Shown here piece by piece: positions 1-7,660 of a stretch of 39,489 nucleotides of DNA (position 1 is its first letter; each line of letters opens with the position of its first letter). The position numbers and the translations under genes are program-made. The DNA is from an uncultured Elusimicrobia bacterium (GTDB lineage Bacteria > Elusimicrobiota > Elusimicrobia > Elusimicrobiales > UBA9959). Under the pieces are notes generated by a model that did not search any database, was not told the DNA's origin, and saw only the letters and a program-made list of their open reading frames with translations. Where the stretch lies: contig CAISZM010000037.1 in the NCBI GenBank assembly GCA_903889965.1, positions 1 through 39,489 on the forward strand. Reading direction: 5' to 3'.

Positions 1-60
1 AATTGAAGATTGAAGATTGAAGATTGAAGATTGAAGATTGAAGATTTAAGATTTAAGATT
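1..60. repeat. Heptanucleotide tandem repeat
   Basis: The unit GAAGATT is repeated about six times head to tail and then decays into TTAAGATT variants. The array touches the left window edge, so its full length is unknown. It is AT-rich and non-coding, unlike the GC-rich genes around it. Seven is not a multiple that matters here because no reading frame crosses it. Confidence 0.9.
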
Positions 61-151
61 ATCAGATTGCAGATTAAGAATTGAAGATTGCAGAGTAGGA
101 TTCTGCAATACCAAAGTTCCCCAATCTTATAATCTTCAATCTGATAATCTT
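55..151. repeat. Long inverted repeat upstream of lepA
   Basis: Positions 55-76 are the reverse complement of 130-151 with one mismatch in 22. The loop holds a second, nested hairpin, TTGCAGA (88-94) with TCTGCAA (102-108). The arms are built from the same AGATT motif as the heptamer array. The whole could form a cruciform or an RNA hairpin ending 24 bases before the lepA start. It may be a small non-autonomous element or a by-product of repeat expansion. Confidence 0.75.
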
Positions 152-175
152 GAATTTGGTCGCAGACCTAGGCCT

Positions 176-1990
176 ATGAACATCAGGAATTTTTCCATCA
201 TCGCCCATATAGACCACGGCAAATCCACGCTGGCGGACCGTTTTATACAGATAACGAACACCATCCCGGAGCGGCAGATGAAGGAGCAGTTCCTCGATGG
301 CATGGAACTGGAGCGCGAGCGCGGCATAACCATAAAGGCCAAAGCCGTGCGGATGCTCTACACCTCCGAGGCCGACGGGAAAGAATATATTCTGAACCTG
401 ATAGACACCCCGGGGCACGTGGATTTTTCTTACGAAGTTTCCCGGGCCATGGCCGCCTGCGAGGGCGCCATACTGCTGGTGGACGCGTCGCAGGGGGTGG
501 AGGCGCAGACGCTGGCGCACGCGCACCTGGCCCAGTCGCTGAATTTAAAGATCCTCCCCGTCATCAACAAGATAGACCTTGAACACGCCGACCCGGACGC
601 CACCGAGGAGCAGATCTGGGAAGTGCTGAAGAACCCGGTGGAGGCCTCTCGCATCAGCGCTAAGGACGGCCGCGGAGCGAGAGAGGTCCTGGAACGCGTG
701 ATAAGGGAGATCCCGCCCCCGCAGGGCCGCGCCGACCGGCCGCTTAAGGCCCTGGTATTCGATTCCTTTTACGACGTGTACAAAGGCGTGGTGATCTACA
801 CACGGGTGGTCGACGGCTCTATTACCGCCGGCAAATACATATCCTTTTATTCAAGCGGGGCCACCTACAAGGTGGAGGAGGTGGGCTACCTCACCCCCAA
901 GCTGTTCAAGTCGGACTCCATAAAGAGCGGGGAAGTGGGCTATATAATAGCCGGCATACGCGATATCCACGAAATAAAGATGGGCGACACCATCCATGAA
1001 AAGGACAAAAAGATAGACGCGCCGCTGCCCGGCTACAAGGACGTTAACCCGGTGGTGTTCGCGGGCTTCTACCCGGTCAGCACCACGGATTATACCGCGC
1101 TGAAGTCCGCCATCGAAAAGCTTAACCTTACCGACTCCTCTTTCAACTTCCAGGGAGAGACCTCCAAGGCCCTCGGCTTCGGTTTCCGGCTGGGCTTCAT
1201 GGGCCTGCTGCACTTGGACATCATCCGCGAGAGGATAGAGCGCGAATTCAACATCCCGCTCATCGCCACCAACCCCAGCGTCATCTACAAGGTGCTGGCC
1301 AAAACCCACCAGGCGTCCAAACAGGGCAAATACATCGAGGTCACGAATCCCGCCGACTTCCCCGATTACGGCGACGTGCTCGATATCATGGAGCCGTACG
1401 TGCTGGCCACCATCATCGCGCCCCTTCCTTATATGGAGGGGATAATGAACCTGCTCAAGGAGAAGCGCGGCGAGCACATAAAGATAGAGTACATCTCCGC
1501 CACGCGCGTGCTGGTGGAATATTACCTGCCGCTGAGCGAGATAATCATAGATTTCTACGACAAGCTCAAGTCCGTCTCCAAGGGGTACGCCTCGTTCGAC
1601 TACGAGCCGCACGGGTACAGGTCCTCGGACATGGTGAAGATAGAGATACTGCTGCACGCCGAGTCCGTGGACGCGCTGTCATTCATAGTGCACCGCTCCA
1701 AATCGCTGTACCGGTCGCGCCAGTTGTGCGAGAAACTGAAGGACCTCATCCCCAGGCACATGTTCGAAATAGCCGTGCAGGCCCAGGTCAACGGCAGGAT
1801 CATCGCCCGCGAAACGATAGGCGCGCAGCGCAAGGACGTGCTGGCGAAGTGCTACGGCGGCGACATCACCAGGAAAAGAAAACTGCTGGAAAAACAGAAG
1901 GAAGGTAAGCGGAAAATGAAGCTCCTCGGCTCCGTAGAAATACCGCAGGAAGCTTTTATGTCGCTCCTGAAAATCAGCCAGGATAAATAA
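176..1990 (+). CDS. lepA: Elongation factor 4 (LepA), ribosomal back-translocase GTPase
   Basis: LepA is a translation GTPase that acts on stalled or mis-translocated ribosomes. The 604-residue product matches the usual family length of about 600. It opens with the G1 motif AHIDHGKST (residues 10-18). The switch region ERERGITIKAKAV, the G3 motif DTPGHVDF and the G4 motif NKID follow in order. The LepA-specific C-terminal domain is present and ends with a lysine-rich tail (KRKLLEKQKEGKRKMK) followed by a short segment, as in other LepA proteins. No strong ribosome-binding site precedes the ATG. The signal peptidase gene lies 27 bases downstream, and lepA-lepB is a classical gene pair, so the two are probably cotranscribed. 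Confidence 0.98.
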   Translation: MNIRNFSIIAHIDHGKSTLADRFIQITNTIPERQMKEQFLDGMELERERGITIKAKAVRMLYTSEADGKEYILNLIDTPGHVDFSYEVSRAMAACEGAILLVDASQGVEAQTLAHAHLAQSLNLKILPVINKIDLEHADPDATEEQIWEVLKNPVEASRISAKDGRGAREVLERVIREIPPPQGRADRPLKALVFDSFYDVYKGVVIYTRVVDGSITAGKYISFYSSGATYKVEEVGYLTPKLFKSDSIKSGEVGYIIAGIRDIHEIKMGDTIHEKDKKIDAPLPGYKDVNPVVFAGFYPVSTTDYTALKSAIEKLNLTDSSFNFQGETSKALGFGFRLGFMGLLHLDIIRERIEREFNIPLIATNPSVIYKVLAKTHQASKQGKYIEVTNPADFPDYGDVLDIMEPYVLATIIAPLPYMEGIMNLLKEKRGEHIKIEYISATRVLVEYYLPLSEIIIDFYDKLKSVSKGYASFDYEPHGYRSSDMVKIEILLHAESVDALSFIVHRSKSLYRSRQLCEKLKDLIPRHMFEIAVQAQVNGRIIARETIGAQRKDVLAKCYGGDITRKRKLLEKQKEGKRKMKLLGSVEIPQEAFMSLLKISQDK

Positions 1991-2017
1991 CAGCGGCGCC
2001 GGGGTGGAGAATTTCCG

Positions 2018-3019
2018 ATGAGTGAAAAAGTTTTTTTTCTGGGAATGATCGCAGGCGTTTATTATTTATTTTCCCATTACCTCAAGACCAGGGGCCGTTT
2101 CAGCGGCGACACCGTTCTTACGTGCTGCTGGCACGCCGTGTTCTCGGCTATCGTAGTCTTCGTGCCGGCGGTGCTGCTGGCCGTGGGCATGGATAACCGC
2201 CGCGGCGCGGTGCTCTCGGAGCAGCTTTTCACCAACGGGCAGATGGCTTTCGGCATCCTGGCGGCGCTGGGCGGGGTGTTATACGCTTTACTGCGCGGCT
2301 GCGCCGTAAAAGCCGAGATAAAGAACGGCCTTAACCAGGTCATAAAAAAAGACATGGAGTGGTCCAGTGCCATCTTCTCGACGATGCTGGCCGCCTCCAT
2401 CATAATGGGCGTGCTGATACAATCCTACGTGATACAGGCCGATTCGATGGAGAAAACCCTCCTGGGCGGCGACCAGGTCCTGCTCAACAAGATAGTGTTC
2501 GGCCTGCCGATCCCCTTCACCGACAAGAAGGTGTTCAAGTTAAGGCCTGTCAGGCGCAATGATCTGCTGGCTTTCCGTTTCCCGTCCCAGGACCCGGATG
2601 AATTCCAATGCGGCGGCAAGCAGTACGGCAAGGACATCGTGAAACGCGTCATAGGAATGCCGGGCGATACTGTCGAGATCAGGAAAGGCAAGCTTTACGT
2701 TAACGGCGAGCTCGACGCCTTTGATACGTTCGGTAATTACATAGACGGCGAGCGCTACCCCAAGTCGAACCGCAAGTTCGAGCCGGGCGAATACCAGTAC
2801 CTCTGGGAAAACCGGCGGCTGGGCAATCTGCTCCGTGAGAAAGCTATGGATAATTTCGGGCCCGTTACGGTCCCGCCTGCTAACTACCTGGTGCTGGGCG
2901 ACAACCGCGACCGCTCCTGCGACTCGCGGCAATGGGGTCCCGTGCCGGAAAAATACGTGCAGGGCAGCGTCGTGTTCATCTACTTGCCGCTCTCCAGGCT
3001 GGGAGTCGTCAGGCAGTGA
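2018..3019 (+). CDS. lepB: Signal peptidase I, first tandem copy
   Basis: This is a membrane serine protease of family S26 that removes signal peptides from exported proteins. The catalytic Ser143 lies in QADSMEKT just after a hydrophobic segment, and the general-base Lys209 lies in VKRVIGMPGD. The late conserved box GDNRDRSCDSRQWGPVP is also present. The 333-residue protein has extra N-terminal hydrophobic segments (about residues 5-20, 38-60 and 75-92) before the usual anchor at about 118-138. This gives it more membrane passes than a typical single-anchor enzyme. A GGAG site precedes the ATG. It lies 27 bases after lepA and 88 bases before a second copy. Confidence 0.95.
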   Translation: MSEKVFFLGMIAGVYYLFSHYLKTRGRFSGDTVLTCCWHAVFSAIVVFVPAVLLAVGMDNRRGAVLSEQLFTNGQMAFGILAALGGVLYALLRGCAVKAEIKNGLNQVIKKDMEWSSAIFSTMLAASIIMGVLIQSYVIQADSMEKTLLGGDQVLLNKIVFGLPIPFTDKKVFKLRPVRRNDLLAFRFPSQDPDEFQCGGKQYGKDIVKRVIGMPGDTVEIRKGKLYVNGELDAFDTFGNYIDGERYPKSNRKFEPGEYQYLWENRRLGNLLREKAMDNFGPVTVPPANYLVLGDNRDRSCDSRQWGPVPEKYVQGSVVFIYLPLSRLGVVRQ

Positions 3020-3107
3020 GGAGCGAAGGACCGGGCCGGGCCCGGACCTGCGGCGAACCCGCGCAAGCCGTGCGCCGCCCGTTTTGTCGGTTTTAGGAGA
3101 ATATCTG

Positions 3108-4106
3108 ATGGAAGAAAAACTTTTTTGGATAGGGATAGCGATGGGTTCGTATTTTTTCCTTTCCCACCATTTCAAGGATAAGGGCAAATTCAAAACGGAC
3201 AATACTTTCACCCGCTGCTGGCACGCCCTGTTCGCAGGGCTGATCTCCTTCACTCTTATCGTGCTGCTGACGGTCAGCATGGATAATAACCGCGGCGACA
3301 CGGTGACGACCGGGCTGTTCACCTACAGGCAGCTGTTATTGGGGGCGCTGGCGGCGCTGGGCGGGGCGGGTTACGCGTTCTGGCGCGGGGCCACCCGGAA
3401 AGCGAAGCTGAAGAACGGCCTGAACCAGAATATCAGGGAGGATATCGAGTGGTCCGAGACGGTATTCTCGGCCGTGCTGCTCGCTTCGGTTGTCATGTAC
3501 CTGTTCGTGCAGGCTTTTAAGATACCTTCCGGCTCGATGGAGAGGACTTTCCTGATCGGGGACCATCTTTTCGTGAACAAATTCGTTTACGGCTTCCGCA
3601 TCCCCTACACAAAGCGGAAGGTGCTGAAATTCATGCCGGTCAAACGCGGCGATATAGTGGTTTTCCAGTTCCCGTCCCTGGACCCGCACGAATCGCAGTG
3701 CGGCGGGAGCCAGTACGGGAAGGATTTTATAAAACGCGTTATAGGCGTGCCGGGCGACACCATCGAGGTTAAGGACGGGAAACTTTACGAGAATGGCGTG
3801 CCGGCCGGCCCCGAGCCGTACACGCAGTACCTGGACGGTTCCCGCTACCCGAAGGCCGCGGGTGGAGTGTCCCGCGCGGATTACCAGGCCTTTTGGGAAA
3901 ACCGTCTGCTCGGGAAGATGTTTTCGGAATATGTTAAGGATAATTTCGGCCCGGTTACGGTTCCCCCGGGCAATTATATGGTGATGGGCGATAACCGCGA
4001 CCGCTCCTGCGACTCGCGCTACTGGGGCCCGGTGCCCGAGAATCTTATAAAGGGGAAGGCCTGGTTCACCTACTGGCCGATATCCAGGATAGGCCTGCCC
4101 AGATAA
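3108..4106 (+). CDS. lepB: Signal peptidase I, second tandem copy
   Basis: This is a paralogue of the preceding gene with the same layout throughout. Ser143 lies in IPSGSMERT and Lys209 in IKRVIGVPGD, at exactly the same residue numbers, and the box GDNRDRSCDSRYWGPVP is kept. The N-terminal multi-pass extension is shared, so the pair arose by tandem duplication of an already extended gene. The start at 3108 is chosen because AGGAGA (3095-3100) sits seven bases upstream. The frame stays open further upstream, but that part overlaps the end of the first copy in another frame and is not protein-like. The stop overlaps the metF start by one base (TAATG). Confidence 0.95.
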   Translation: MEEKLFWIGIAMGSYFFLSHHFKDKGKFKTDNTFTRCWHALFAGLISFTLIVLLTVSMDNNRGDTVTTGLFTYRQLLLGALAALGGAGYAFWRGATRKAKLKNGLNQNIREDIEWSETVFSAVLLASVVMYLFVQAFKIPSGSMERTFLIGDHLFVNKFVYGFRIPYTKRKVLKFMPVKRGDIVVFQFPSLDPHESQCGGSQYGKDFIKRVIGVPGDTIEVKDGKLYENGVPAGPEPYTQYLDGSRYPKAAGGVSRADYQAFWENRLLGKMFSEYVKDNFGPVTVPPGNYMVMGDNRDRSCDSRYWGPVPENLIKGKAWFTYWPISRIGLPR

Positions 4107-4963
4107 TGAAAGTCGTAGAGCGCCTCAATGCCGGGAAGGCCTATTCCTTCGAGTTCTACCCGCCGAAAACGGAGGAGGACGCTCTGAGGCTTTTTGACGT
4201 GGCCGGGGACCTTAAAGCTCTGGGTCCGGATTTTGTTTCCGTAACCGACTCTTCCAGCGGCGCGATGCCGCACCGCACCGTGGATCTTTCCGGGGCGCTC
4301 AAGGCGAAGTTCGGGTTCGAGGTGGTGGCGCACCTGACCTGCGTGGGGCACACGCGAGGGGAGATACAGGAGATCTGCCTGCGGCTGAAGGACCTGGGTA
4401 TACGGGATATCCTGGCGCTTCGCGGGGACGATCATAACCTGGTCGGTCTCGAACCAAGGCATGATTACCGTTACGCATCGCAGCTTATCGCCGACCTGAA
4501 GCGGGCCGGAGATTTCTCCATAGGCGGGGCCTGCTACCCGGAGAAACACCCGGACGCCGCCACGCTCGAGGCGGATATCGCGCGCCTGAAGGAAAAGGTG
4601 GACGCCGGGGCGGAGTACCTGATAACGCAGCTTTTTTTTGACAACGCTTTTTATTTCCGCTTCCTCGATAAAGCCGCGGCCGCGGGGATAAACGTGCCCA
4701 TACTGCCGGGGCTTATGCCCATAACCGGGTACAGGCAGATGATGAATTTCACGCAGATGATGAAGGTCGCGGTGCCGCCCGCCCTCCGCAAGGGGATAGA
4801 GCGCTGGGACGGCGACAAGGAAGGAATGTTCGGTTTCAGCGTGGATTACGCCTCGGCGCAGGCTCTCGACCTGCTTAAAGGCGGGGCTCCCGGCCTGCAC
4901 CTTTACACGCTTAACCGCAGCCGCGCCGCGATGGCGATATTGAAGAACGTAAAGGGAAAGTGA
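4106..4963 (+). CDS. metF: Methylenetetrahydrofolate reductase
   Basis: This is an FAD-dependent enzyme of one-carbon metabolism that reduces 5,10-methylene-THF to 5-methyl-THF, the methyl donor for methionine. At 285 residues it has the size of the bacterial catalytic TIM barrel alone. Family motifs are visible: SFEFYPPKT at the N-terminus (carrying the catalytic glutamate), VAHLTCVGHTR, ILALRGD, GGACYPEKHP, ITQLFFDNAFYFRF and PGLMPITGYRQM. The one-base overlap with the upstream signal peptidase gene indicates translational coupling, though no functional link to protein export is known. A weak hairpin follows at 4981-4999. Confidence 0.96.
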   Translation: MKVVERLNAGKAYSFEFYPPKTEEDALRLFDVAGDLKALGPDFVSVTDSSSGAMPHRTVDLSGALKAKFGFEVVAHLTCVGHTRGEIQEICLRLKDLGIRDILALRGDDHNLVGLEPRHDYRYASQLIADLKRAGDFSIGGACYPEKHPDAATLEADIARLKEKVDAGAEYLITQLFFDNAFYFRFLDKAAAAGINVPILPGLMPITGYRQMMNFTQMMKVAVPPALRKGIERWDGDKEGMFGFSVDYASAQALDLLKGGAPGLHLYTLNRSRAAMAILKNVKGK

Positions 4964-5004
4964 CGGCGGCCGGACGCAATATCCGGTTTTAAGCCGGATC
5001 CGCG

Positions 5005-5033
5005 TGGCTTTTGCCGCCGTCTGTTGCTATAAT
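5005..5033 (+). promoter_or_regulatory. Probable promoter of the zinc-ribbon gene and rnpB
   Basis: A perfect -10 hexamer TATAAT lies at 5028-5033. With a 17-base spacer the -35 would be TGGCTT at 5005-5010, a poor match. It may drive both the downstream gene and the RNase P RNA, because no other promoter is obvious before rnpB. Confidence 0.5.
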
Positions 5034-5050
5034 TGGGTCAGGACAAACCA

Positions 5051-5812
5051 ATGGATATAATACACACGATCGAGGCTAAGGCCCTGGTGGAACTGCAGAA
5101 GAAGGACACCGCCATAGACGAACTCGATTCGCGCGCGGCGGGCATACCGGCCAGGATCGGCTCCCTCAACGCGGCTTTCGAAGATAAAAAAAGGTCCATG
5201 GGCGCCGCCCGCGAGGCTTTGCTCTCGCTCCAGCTCAGGAAGAAAGAACTGGAGCTTAAGATGGCCGAGGCCGATGAGGGGATACGCAAGCACCAGCGCG
5301 ACCTCAACCTCGTAAAAGAAAACAACGCTTTTAAGGCGCTGCTGAGCGAGATCGAGAACGATAAGAAGAAGCGGGACGACCTCGAAACGGAGGTCCTGGT
5401 GCTGCTTGAGGATATCGACAAGGCTTCCGTCCGGGACAAGCTGCTGCAGGCGGAAGTAAAAACTATTGAAGGCGTCAAGAACGGCGAGGTCTCCGCTCTC
5501 GAGGAAGCCGGCGCGGCCATACGCTCAAGGCTGGAGGCCGCGAGAGCGGAAAGGGCCTCGTTCGCCGCGGGCATAAGCGCGGAACTCCTGGAAAAATATG
5601 AGGCCATACGGTCCGGCCGGGGCGGGCTTGCCGTGGCCGCGGCGCACGAGGACCCGGTAACCGGCAGGACCTCCTGCGGCGGCTGCCACATGGCCCTTAC
5701 CCCGCAGAAAGCCCTCGATCTAAAGAAACACGATGCGCTCGCAGTATGCGCGGACTGCAGGCGGCTGATGTACCTGGAACGGACCATTTACGGCCAGGGC
5801 GGGAACGCATAA
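5051..5812 (+). CDS. Coiled-coil protein with C4-type zinc ribbon (CT398/HP0958-like)
   Basis: The 253-residue protein has a long charged coiled coil (about residues 10-190, rich in Lys, Glu and Leu). A C-terminal zinc ribbon follows, with paired motifs CGGC near residue 210 and CADC near 235. This architecture is that of the CT398/HP0958 family, whose members have been linked to flagellar mRNA binding or secretion chaperoning in some species. No flagellar gene is seen here, so the role is open. The ATG at 5051 is preferred over an in-frame TTG at 5033 because the TTG lies at the -10 box. An AGGA motif sits about eight bases before the ATG. The stop is one base before the RNase P RNA. Confidence 0.85.
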   Translation: MDIIHTIEAKALVELQKKDTAIDELDSRAAGIPARIGSLNAAFEDKKRSMGAAREALLSLQLRKKELELKMAEADEGIRKHQRDLNLVKENNAFKALLSEIENDKKKRDDLETEVLVLLEDIDKASVRDKLLQAEVKTIEGVKNGEVSALEEAGAAIRSRLEAARAERASFAAGISAELLEKYEAIRSGRGGLAVAAAHEDPVTGRTSCGGCHMALTPQKALDLKKHDALAVCADCRRLMYLERTIYGQGGNA

Positions 5813-5813
5813 A

Positions 5814-6214
5814 TTTCAGACCGCGGACGGAGGGCCGCTCTTCCCGTAAGGGAGGGGAGGAACTTCCGAACTTCGCAGGGCAGGGTGCCGGTTCAAAGTC
5901 CCGCCGCTTTTTCCGAAAGGGAAAAGGCGGGGCCATAGGCCGGGAGGCCGGGGCAATATCCCCGGCAGACGGACAGCGCCACAGAGAATATACCGCCCGA
6001 AAGGGTAAGGGTGAAAAGGTGCGGTAAGAGCGCACCGCCCGCCGGGCGACCGGCGGGGCATGGCAAGCCCCTCCTGAAGCAAGGCCAAAGTTGCGCCACG
6101 GATAGCCCGTCCATCGCCTTCGGGCGGGGCGCAGAGTGGGCCGCAAAAGATAAATGGTCCTCCAAGCGCCGCAAGGCGCCGGACAGAATTCGGGGTACAG
6201 TCCGCGGTCTGAAA
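5814..6214 (+). ncRNA. rnpB: RNase P RNA, bacterial type A
   Basis: This is the catalytic RNA that matures tRNA 5' ends. The ends are set by a perfect 14-bp P1 helix, 5814-5827 with 6201-6214. Conserved blocks occur in the expected order. They are GAGGGGAGGAA (about 5852-5862), AGGGCAGGGTGCC (about 5877), the GGTAAGAGCGCACCG block (about 6022), AGCAAGGCCAAA (about 6078) and ACAGAATTCGGGGTAC (6183-6198). The length of about 400 nt suits type A. The P4 helix has non-standard bases with compensating partners (see findings). It begins one base after a stop codon and so may be cut out of the upstream transcript. Confidence 0.95.
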
Positions 6215-6276
6215 AATTTAAGGGAAAAGCCGTCCGCAGCGGGTTTCCTGCCCGCCCCGCGGTCCTGGAGAACAAT

Positions 6277-6549
6277 ATGGATTCGCTCGCCGCTAAAATA
6301 CCCGAAATTAAATACTCTTCCGAAGCCGGAGAGATCCCCTGGGATAACGCCGTGGTCTGGTGCATCATGCCGCGGGTGGGGCCGCGCGTTTACGAGTGGA
6401 TAACCTCCAACCATATACGTTATGTTTCCTGGACTAACGGCATAGTCAACATCATACCGGATAATAATTCCATACTGAGCGAAAAATGCCAGTGCATGAT
6501 CCTGCCTTCGGGTTTTGTCTGGGTGGGGAAAAATGTAAAGGTGGCCTGA
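6277..6549 (+). CDS. Small hypothetical protein
   Basis: A 90-residue protein that I do not recognise. The start at 6277 is supported by GGAG (6267-6270) six bases upstream. The frame is open further back, but that region is the RNase P RNA and cannot be the true start. The sequence is soluble-looking, with several aromatic residues (WDNAVVWCIMPRVGPRVYEW) and no signal peptide or membrane segment. Two cysteines occur close together (KCQCM). It lies 62 bases after rnpB and 71 bases before the next gene. Confidence 0.7.
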   Translation: MDSLAAKIPEIKYSSEAGEIPWDNAVVWCIMPRVGPRVYEWITSNHIRYVSWTNGIVNIIPDNNSILSEKCQCMILPSGFVWVGKNVKVA

Positions 6550-6620
6550 GCCGGGGGCCGTAAAAAATATAGAATAGGACGTGCTTTTATTTTTGGGGTC
6601 TGGTTATGAGGGGTAAAAAC

Positions 6621-7517
6621 ATGATAAAAAAACTCGCAGCGGCTGCTCTGGTATCCGCCGGCCTTGCCGGCGCCGTCAGCGCCCAGGTGGACTTCGACCG
6701 CGGCGCGGACCTGCGGGATTTCGTTTCCCGGGCTTCAGGCTTGGAGCTGGTTCCGGCCGCGCAGGCCCTGGACCGCAACTCTTACTCCCGCGACTGCGCC
6801 CGCTTCTCGTTCGGTCCCTCCGACAAAGACGTTCTTGGCGACAGGGTGTGGCTTAAAAGCGTTGAATCCGTGACCGAGTGCCACACCGTCATGCACCCCG
6901 GCCCCAACGGCACGCAGGTTCCGGAGCAGCAGTGTTACGAGCGGCCCGGCATGAGCTGGAACCAGGCCGGGCAGATAAAAATATTGGCCAGAAAATTGTG
7001 GCCCTGGGAGCGGGAAAGCTTCGAGATCTGCCTCAGCGGCCCCTGGATGGAACTTTACGAGTACGCCGCCGGGTATAAATACTCGCTGCGCCGCGAGGGG
7101 AACTACGACACAGTGTTCGAGCTTACGCCGCATGAAAAAATAGCGATGCATCCCGACGAGGATGGTTTAAGCGCGGGCGAGTTCTCCTACGCCGACGGCA
7201 AGTATTCTTTCAAGGTGAACGATAAATGGGCTAAGGAATACGCCGGGGAGAAAGTGGCCGTAAAAGTGGACCTTTACCAGGACAAACCCTACTGGTTCGA
7301 CGGCTTTAAGGGCTCAAAGGAATTCGTATTCGACGCGGCTGAAGGTTACACGATGACCTTCGCCGGGGCGGACCTGGATACCTCCAAGGCGGTTTTTGAG
7401 CCGGAGACGCGCGGCTCCAAAAAGTTCTACCTGAAATGGGGTTTTAAGCGCGTTGGCGTCATCTCGAAGGATGATTTTATAAAGAAAGGCGAAACCCCGG
7501 CCATCGAAGCGAAATAA
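6621..7517 (+). CDS. Secreted protein of unknown function
   Basis: A 298-residue protein with a clear Sec signal peptide, MIKKLAAAALVSAGLAGAVSA, and likely cleavage before QVDF. The start at 6621 is chosen because GAGGGG (6608-6613) lies seven bases upstream. An ATG at 6606 in the same frame would place the Shine-Dalgarno inside the gene. The mature part has two cysteine pairs (for example CHTVMHPG and QQCYERPG) and many aromatic and charged residues, suggesting a beta-rich envelope protein. No family is recognised. A strong terminator follows 17 bases after the stop, so this ends a transcription unit. Confidence 0.85.
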   Translation: MIKKLAAAALVSAGLAGAVSAQVDFDRGADLRDFVSRASGLELVPAAQALDRNSYSRDCARFSFGPSDKDVLGDRVWLKSVESVTECHTVMHPGPNGTQVPEQQCYERPGMSWNQAGQIKILARKLWPWERESFEICLSGPWMELYEYAAGYKYSLRREGNYDTVFELTPHEKIAMHPDEDGLSAGEFSYADGKYSFKVNDKWAKEYAGEKVAVKVDLYQDKPYWFDGFKGSKEFVFDAAEGYTMTFAGADLDTSKAVFEPETRGSKKFYLKWGFKRVGVISKDDFIKKGETPAIEAK

Positions 7518-7534
7518 GCCGTGCCGTACCGCGT

Positions 7535-7564
7535 AAAAATACCCGCCCTCCGGCGGGTATTTTT
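7535..7564 (+). terminator. Intrinsic terminator, near-symmetric
   Basis: A 13-bp perfect stem (7535-7547 with 7552-7564) has a four-base loop, an A-run at its left and a T-run at its right. It can work on both strands. An almost identical hairpin recurs at 9054-9082. Confidence 0.9.
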
Positions 7565-7570
7565 CAATGG

Positions 7571-7646
7571 TAATAGGGGACAGTCACCTGGGGCGACATC
7601 CGTTGGCGGCGGCCCAAGCGGACTAAATAGGTGTCTGTCCCTATTT
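7571..7646. repeat. REP-like palindromic element
   Basis: The ends of this 76-base block are near-perfect inverted copies, AATAGGGGACAGTCACC (7572-7588) and GGTGTCTGTCCCTATT (7630-7645). The middle is GC-rich. The GGGACAG...CTGTCCC ends resemble palindromes mobilised by Y1/RAYT transposases in many genomes. That is from general knowledge and was not searched. No transposase gene is in the window. Confidence 0.6.
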
Positions 7647-7660
7647 TCCTTTATTAAAAT

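Noticed and set aside
1-60. CRISPR-like array
   Set aside because: The unit is seven bases in direct tandem with no spacers.
2835-3107. N-terminal extension of the second signal peptidase
   Set aside because: It overlaps the first copy out of frame. AGGAGA before 3108 and similarity to the first copy fix the start.
4981-4999. Terminator after metF (ATCCGG with CCGGAT)
   Set aside because: The stem is short and no T-run follows, so it is listed only as a weak hairpin.
5746-6403. Several open frames on both strands of 90-220 codons between the zinc-ribbon gene and the small ORF at 6277
   Set aside because: They lie over the RNase P RNA, whose helices and conserved blocks explain the sequence. 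The translations are Arg/Gly/Pro-rich and without domain features.
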